Positions 62,601 to 64,000 of a stretch of DNA of 64,000 nucleotides are shown here, piece by piece. The position numbers and the translations under genes are program-made. The first letter of the stretch is position 1. Each line of letters opens with the position of its first letter. The notes beneath the pieces are model-generated. The model was not told the DNA's origin. It saw only the letters and a list, made by a program, of their open reading frames with translations, and searched no databases. This DNA comes from Anaerolineaceae bacterium UBA5404 (GTDB taxonomy: Bacteria; Chloroflexota; Anaerolineae; Anaerolineales; Anaerolineaceae): NCBI GenBank assembly GCA_002409625.1, contig DHNY01000011.1, positions 1 through 64,000 on the forward strand, read 5' to 3'.

Positions 62601-64000
62601 GGCGCCCAAACCGCTTTTTCTCTCATCAAAGCAGATGTATTAACCGCGGATAATCAATACCTTTCAGCATTTGAAGCTTTGGAACCGCTCTTGCGCAAGC
62701 TTGAAGGTGGTGAGCTGGAAAGCATTCAGAGCGCTTTCAATCCCGAAGAAGATCATGATTATTTGCCTTTCAATGAGGCTAGTGTGTACTTGCGCGCGGC
62801 TTACCTCCAACGCGCTTTGGCTAACTTTGATCAGGCTGCCAAGTTCGCCCACCTGGCATTACAGCGTGATGCAAATAATGAAAAAGCCCGTCTCTTTAGT
62901 TTAGATGTGTCAATGGCGTGCTTAGATAGGACTTACCTTGATCAGGTTTTAGAAGACTTGAACAACAAACAGCACCTTGATGAAACCGATATCAGCTTAG
63001 CCAAATGGCTCACTTTAGACGCCATGCTCGAAAATGACCTGACCAAGACAAGCCTCATTTTTGAACACTTCCTGAACCAAAATCAGCAAGACACTATCCC
63101 GATGGTCGCAAAAGCACTCATCAATGAACAAGATGGTCAGGCGCACCAGGCAATGGCTTTCTTGCAGGTGCTAAAAGATCAGTACGCCAACGCATCTGAA
63201 ACAACTCAAAAGCAGCCAAGCTTAAGCCAGCAATTTGCCAATATCTGGCAAGACTTAGCCCTGGCATTGCTAGCCTGGAAACTGCAAGACTGGACATTAG
63301 CCAATCAGCTCTTCTGCCAAAGCATCCGGATTTTTAAGTCTAATCCGCGCCTGAACCTTACTTTTGCTAACTACCTCGCAGATAAAGCCCGTGTGCAAAA
63401 GAACGCTGATTTGCTCAAAATTAAGCGCCATCGACCTGAGGCAGTTACAGAAACCAGATCTGACGCTTCGATCTTTGACGAACAGATGACGCTGGCTAAA
63501 AGCAAGCTTGAACCAGTCTACACGCAGAATGTGGAAAGTCTTGGAAGAGCTCATTTTGATAAACAAATGCCTGAGAGTTTCGACCTTGAGGCGATGCTGA
63601 AAAACAGCCACTTTGCCAGACAGGCGATTGCCGTACTCGATACGCCAGCCTCGCAAGCGAAAATTCTGGCGGCATTTCCACATGACCATGATTTAGAATT
63701 CCAATATGGCTTAAAAATCCTTGAAAAACAACCCGAGAAGGCAAAAGAAACCCTCAACAAATTGCCTGTCAAACCAAACATGCAAGCCTTCTACAATGCT
63801 GCCCTCGCCATGGCAGAGCAAAGCCATTTTGATGAGGCTGAGAGTGCCATTAACCGCGCACTTGCGGTTTGGCCAGATGAGCCTGAATGGTTAGCTCTCA
63901 AAGCTGGCTTCCAAAAGGAACAGGGCAACTTAACGGGCGCTTCTGAAAGTATTAGCCAAGCTCTCGACCTTGAGCCAAATCAAGCCAGCCTCTGGCAGGC
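59652..64000 (+). CDS. giant TPR-repeat protein, truncated by the window edge
   Basis: The frame opens at the ATG at 59652, preceded by AGGAGGG, and stays open for at least 1449 codons to the right edge; there is no stop in the window. The N-terminal 100 residues (start MGIQWFLNHLNTYFNAEDKRD) are not repeats. From about residue 300 onward there are many 34-residue TPR units, for example YISQYAEFLIVEGDVHQALYLL, AMVILAEAYIKSDRNEEARDLLSQASALAP, ASWLALARIWTILGENDSALSALQKAQVALP and LLTALGKLYLEQGQASEAVSTLKQAIQLEADN-like blocks. No signal peptide or membrane helix is seen, so it may be a cytoplasmic scaffold. It shares the predicted sigma-54 transcript with the small membrane protein. Function is unknown beyond protein-protein interaction. 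Confidence 0.9.
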   Translation, partial: MGIQWFLNHLNTYFNAEDKRDLILSYRRDPLVWKAILTIEHPEDWIALAGNNLFNWQVAKFALFTLRQTLFDEDYRDLDTDIPEDLHHKSERLLEAIRTTGLEPNNLADAGLLALALRNLRLEDDGWHNLPEFLSLGNRRLDTWKTAFVVLPALVPDLDQAFTTLIDQSTPQNVDAIIAIILHVTNTQNLPENERYQLYTWLALDAGMDFQLGLLKQLNDYESPAFIRLLASSFLDSEAEHDEADNSFTHICSLRKRALLKQIAGLNDESVDTVQEVQQRFQTLRASFLNNLAKDLEKIQPEEARKTWEEVLSLDPDNETYISQYAEFLIVEGDVHQALYLLNTLSDRSATMLYALRYPEFAAILPGGTFEMDPDQMPQLLANQKSRFLELSDKYQAAELAFEQKNYDLASEMINKALIENPNHLDSIKLAGQINQRLANLQSAIQNYALLSTLETENAEYKNELTQLYIQAHEPQKALETFGELIQSNAYPSRDDMLYYANLGINAGQPELAIPIAKNFLAQDSLDGEAMVILAEAYIKSDRNEEARDLLSQASALAPEKPASWLALARIWTILGENDSALSALQKAQVALPQDAQILTALGKLYLEQGQASEAVSTLKQAIQLEADNLEASIALTSALLMRGNSEEAWETIQAFENDYSTNPQLALVLAETLAARNETQRANTIYKFAWQSLRSNEALLAYMQNLLNQIEPDLEESKAVLDDLNTLLPTLQDRNATYDASFEMKLVESDVKAQLGQLQEAYEDYQYLLDLPEAKAPRFYQHLQRQLGLVALDLGFEDISMASLQEAISFNPNDLASRHALSQAYLKSDLQEKAIESAQTALQLAPTDTNNVLWFSKFMQANQRPHDAIQALKDAIYLRPEEQILHLSLARVYLAQNALDESKITLSKMLETADIPTADYLNIAKLYARMDVNQLATDILQRAIDENENPSFVESCQITYKLLDLQQSVKALSFLNKIRQKHGAQTAFSLIKADVLTADNQYLSAFEALEPLLRKLEGGELESIQSAFNPEEDHDYLPFNEASVYLRAAYLQRALANFDQAAKFAHLALQRDANNEKARLFSLDVSMACLDRTYLDQVLEDLNNKQHLDETDISLAKWLTLDAMLENDLTKTSLIFEHFLNQNQQDTIPMVAKALINEQDGQAHQAMAFLQVLKDQYANASETTQKQPSLSQQFANIWQDLALALLAWKLQDWTLANQLFCQSIRIFKSNPRLNLTFANYLADKARVQKNADLLKIKRHRPEAVTETRSDASIFDEQMTLAKSKLEPVYTQNVESLGRAHFDKQMPESFDLEAMLKNSHFARQAIAVLDTPASQAKILAAFPHDHDLEFQYGLKILEKQPEKAKETLNKLPVKPNMQAFYNAALAMAEQSHFDEAESAINRALAVWPDEPEWLALKAGFQKEQGNLTGASESISQALDLEPNQASLWQ

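Overview
The window looks like a chromosomal segment of a Chloroflexota bacterium, most likely class Anaerolineae. This is inferred from gene content, not from a database search. The pointers are two very hydrophobic proteins of the Chlor_Arch_YYY (DUF2298) family, mevalonate kinase next to isopentenyl phosphate kinase (an archaeal-style isoprenoid route known from Chloroflexota), and a topoisomerase I with an extra N-terminal Cys4 module. No rRNA, tRNA, CRISPR array, transposase or integrase was seen.

Layout. (1) 164-20942, all on the minus strand and tightly packed: lepA heads a run of envelope glycosylation genes (flippase-like protein, GT4 glycosyltransferase, two methyltransferases, four large GT-C/YYY membrane proteins), then cmk and a membrane histidine kinase. 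(2) 21083-28206, plus strand, visibly A+T-richer: a two-gene restriction-modification-like module made of a PLD-nuclease/SNF2-helicase fusion and an Eco57I-like adenine methylase. It is followed by 489 bp with degenerate repeats. (3) 28696-33067, plus strand operon: UbiA-family prenyltransferase resembling decaprenyl-phosphate phosphoribosyltransferase, mevalonate kinase, isopentenyl phosphate kinase, dNTPase and greA. (4) 33148-40681, minus strand: a conserved hypothetical, topA with its own promoter, and the run ffh-rpsP-khpA-rimM-dprA. (5) 40924-44952: degV, then an A+T-rich ABC-2 transporter operon in which one permease has an in-frame TAG and the ATPase is frameshifted. (6) 45233-47696, plus strand: DUF1015 gene and recA. 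(7) 47810-52756, minus strand: ahcY, a PfkB kinase (probably adenosine kinase) and mtnA, which together serve SAM by-product salvage, then yqeC/yqeB (selenium-dependent molybdenum hydroxylase maturation). (8) rpmF (+) and hflX (-). (9) 54677 to the right edge, plus strand: sigma-54 (rpoN), a soluble NtrB-like kinase, an NtrC-like activator with no DNA-binding domain, a near-consensus -24/-12 promoter, a two-helix membrane protein and a giant TPR protein that runs off the window.

The most novel-looking part is block 9: a sigma factor, its kinase/activator pair and an apparent sigma-54 target operon packed head to tail. The sigma factor has an inserted Cys4 knuckle, and the activator ends right after its AAA+ domain. 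The PLD-helicase/methylase pair in block 2 is the second candidate for an incompletely described system. Start codons were moved inward from the longest open frame where overlaps and ribosome-binding sites supported it (greA, topA, recA, rpmF, hflX, the NtrC-like gene, GT4, a methyltransferase, the flippase-like gene and the second ABC permease).
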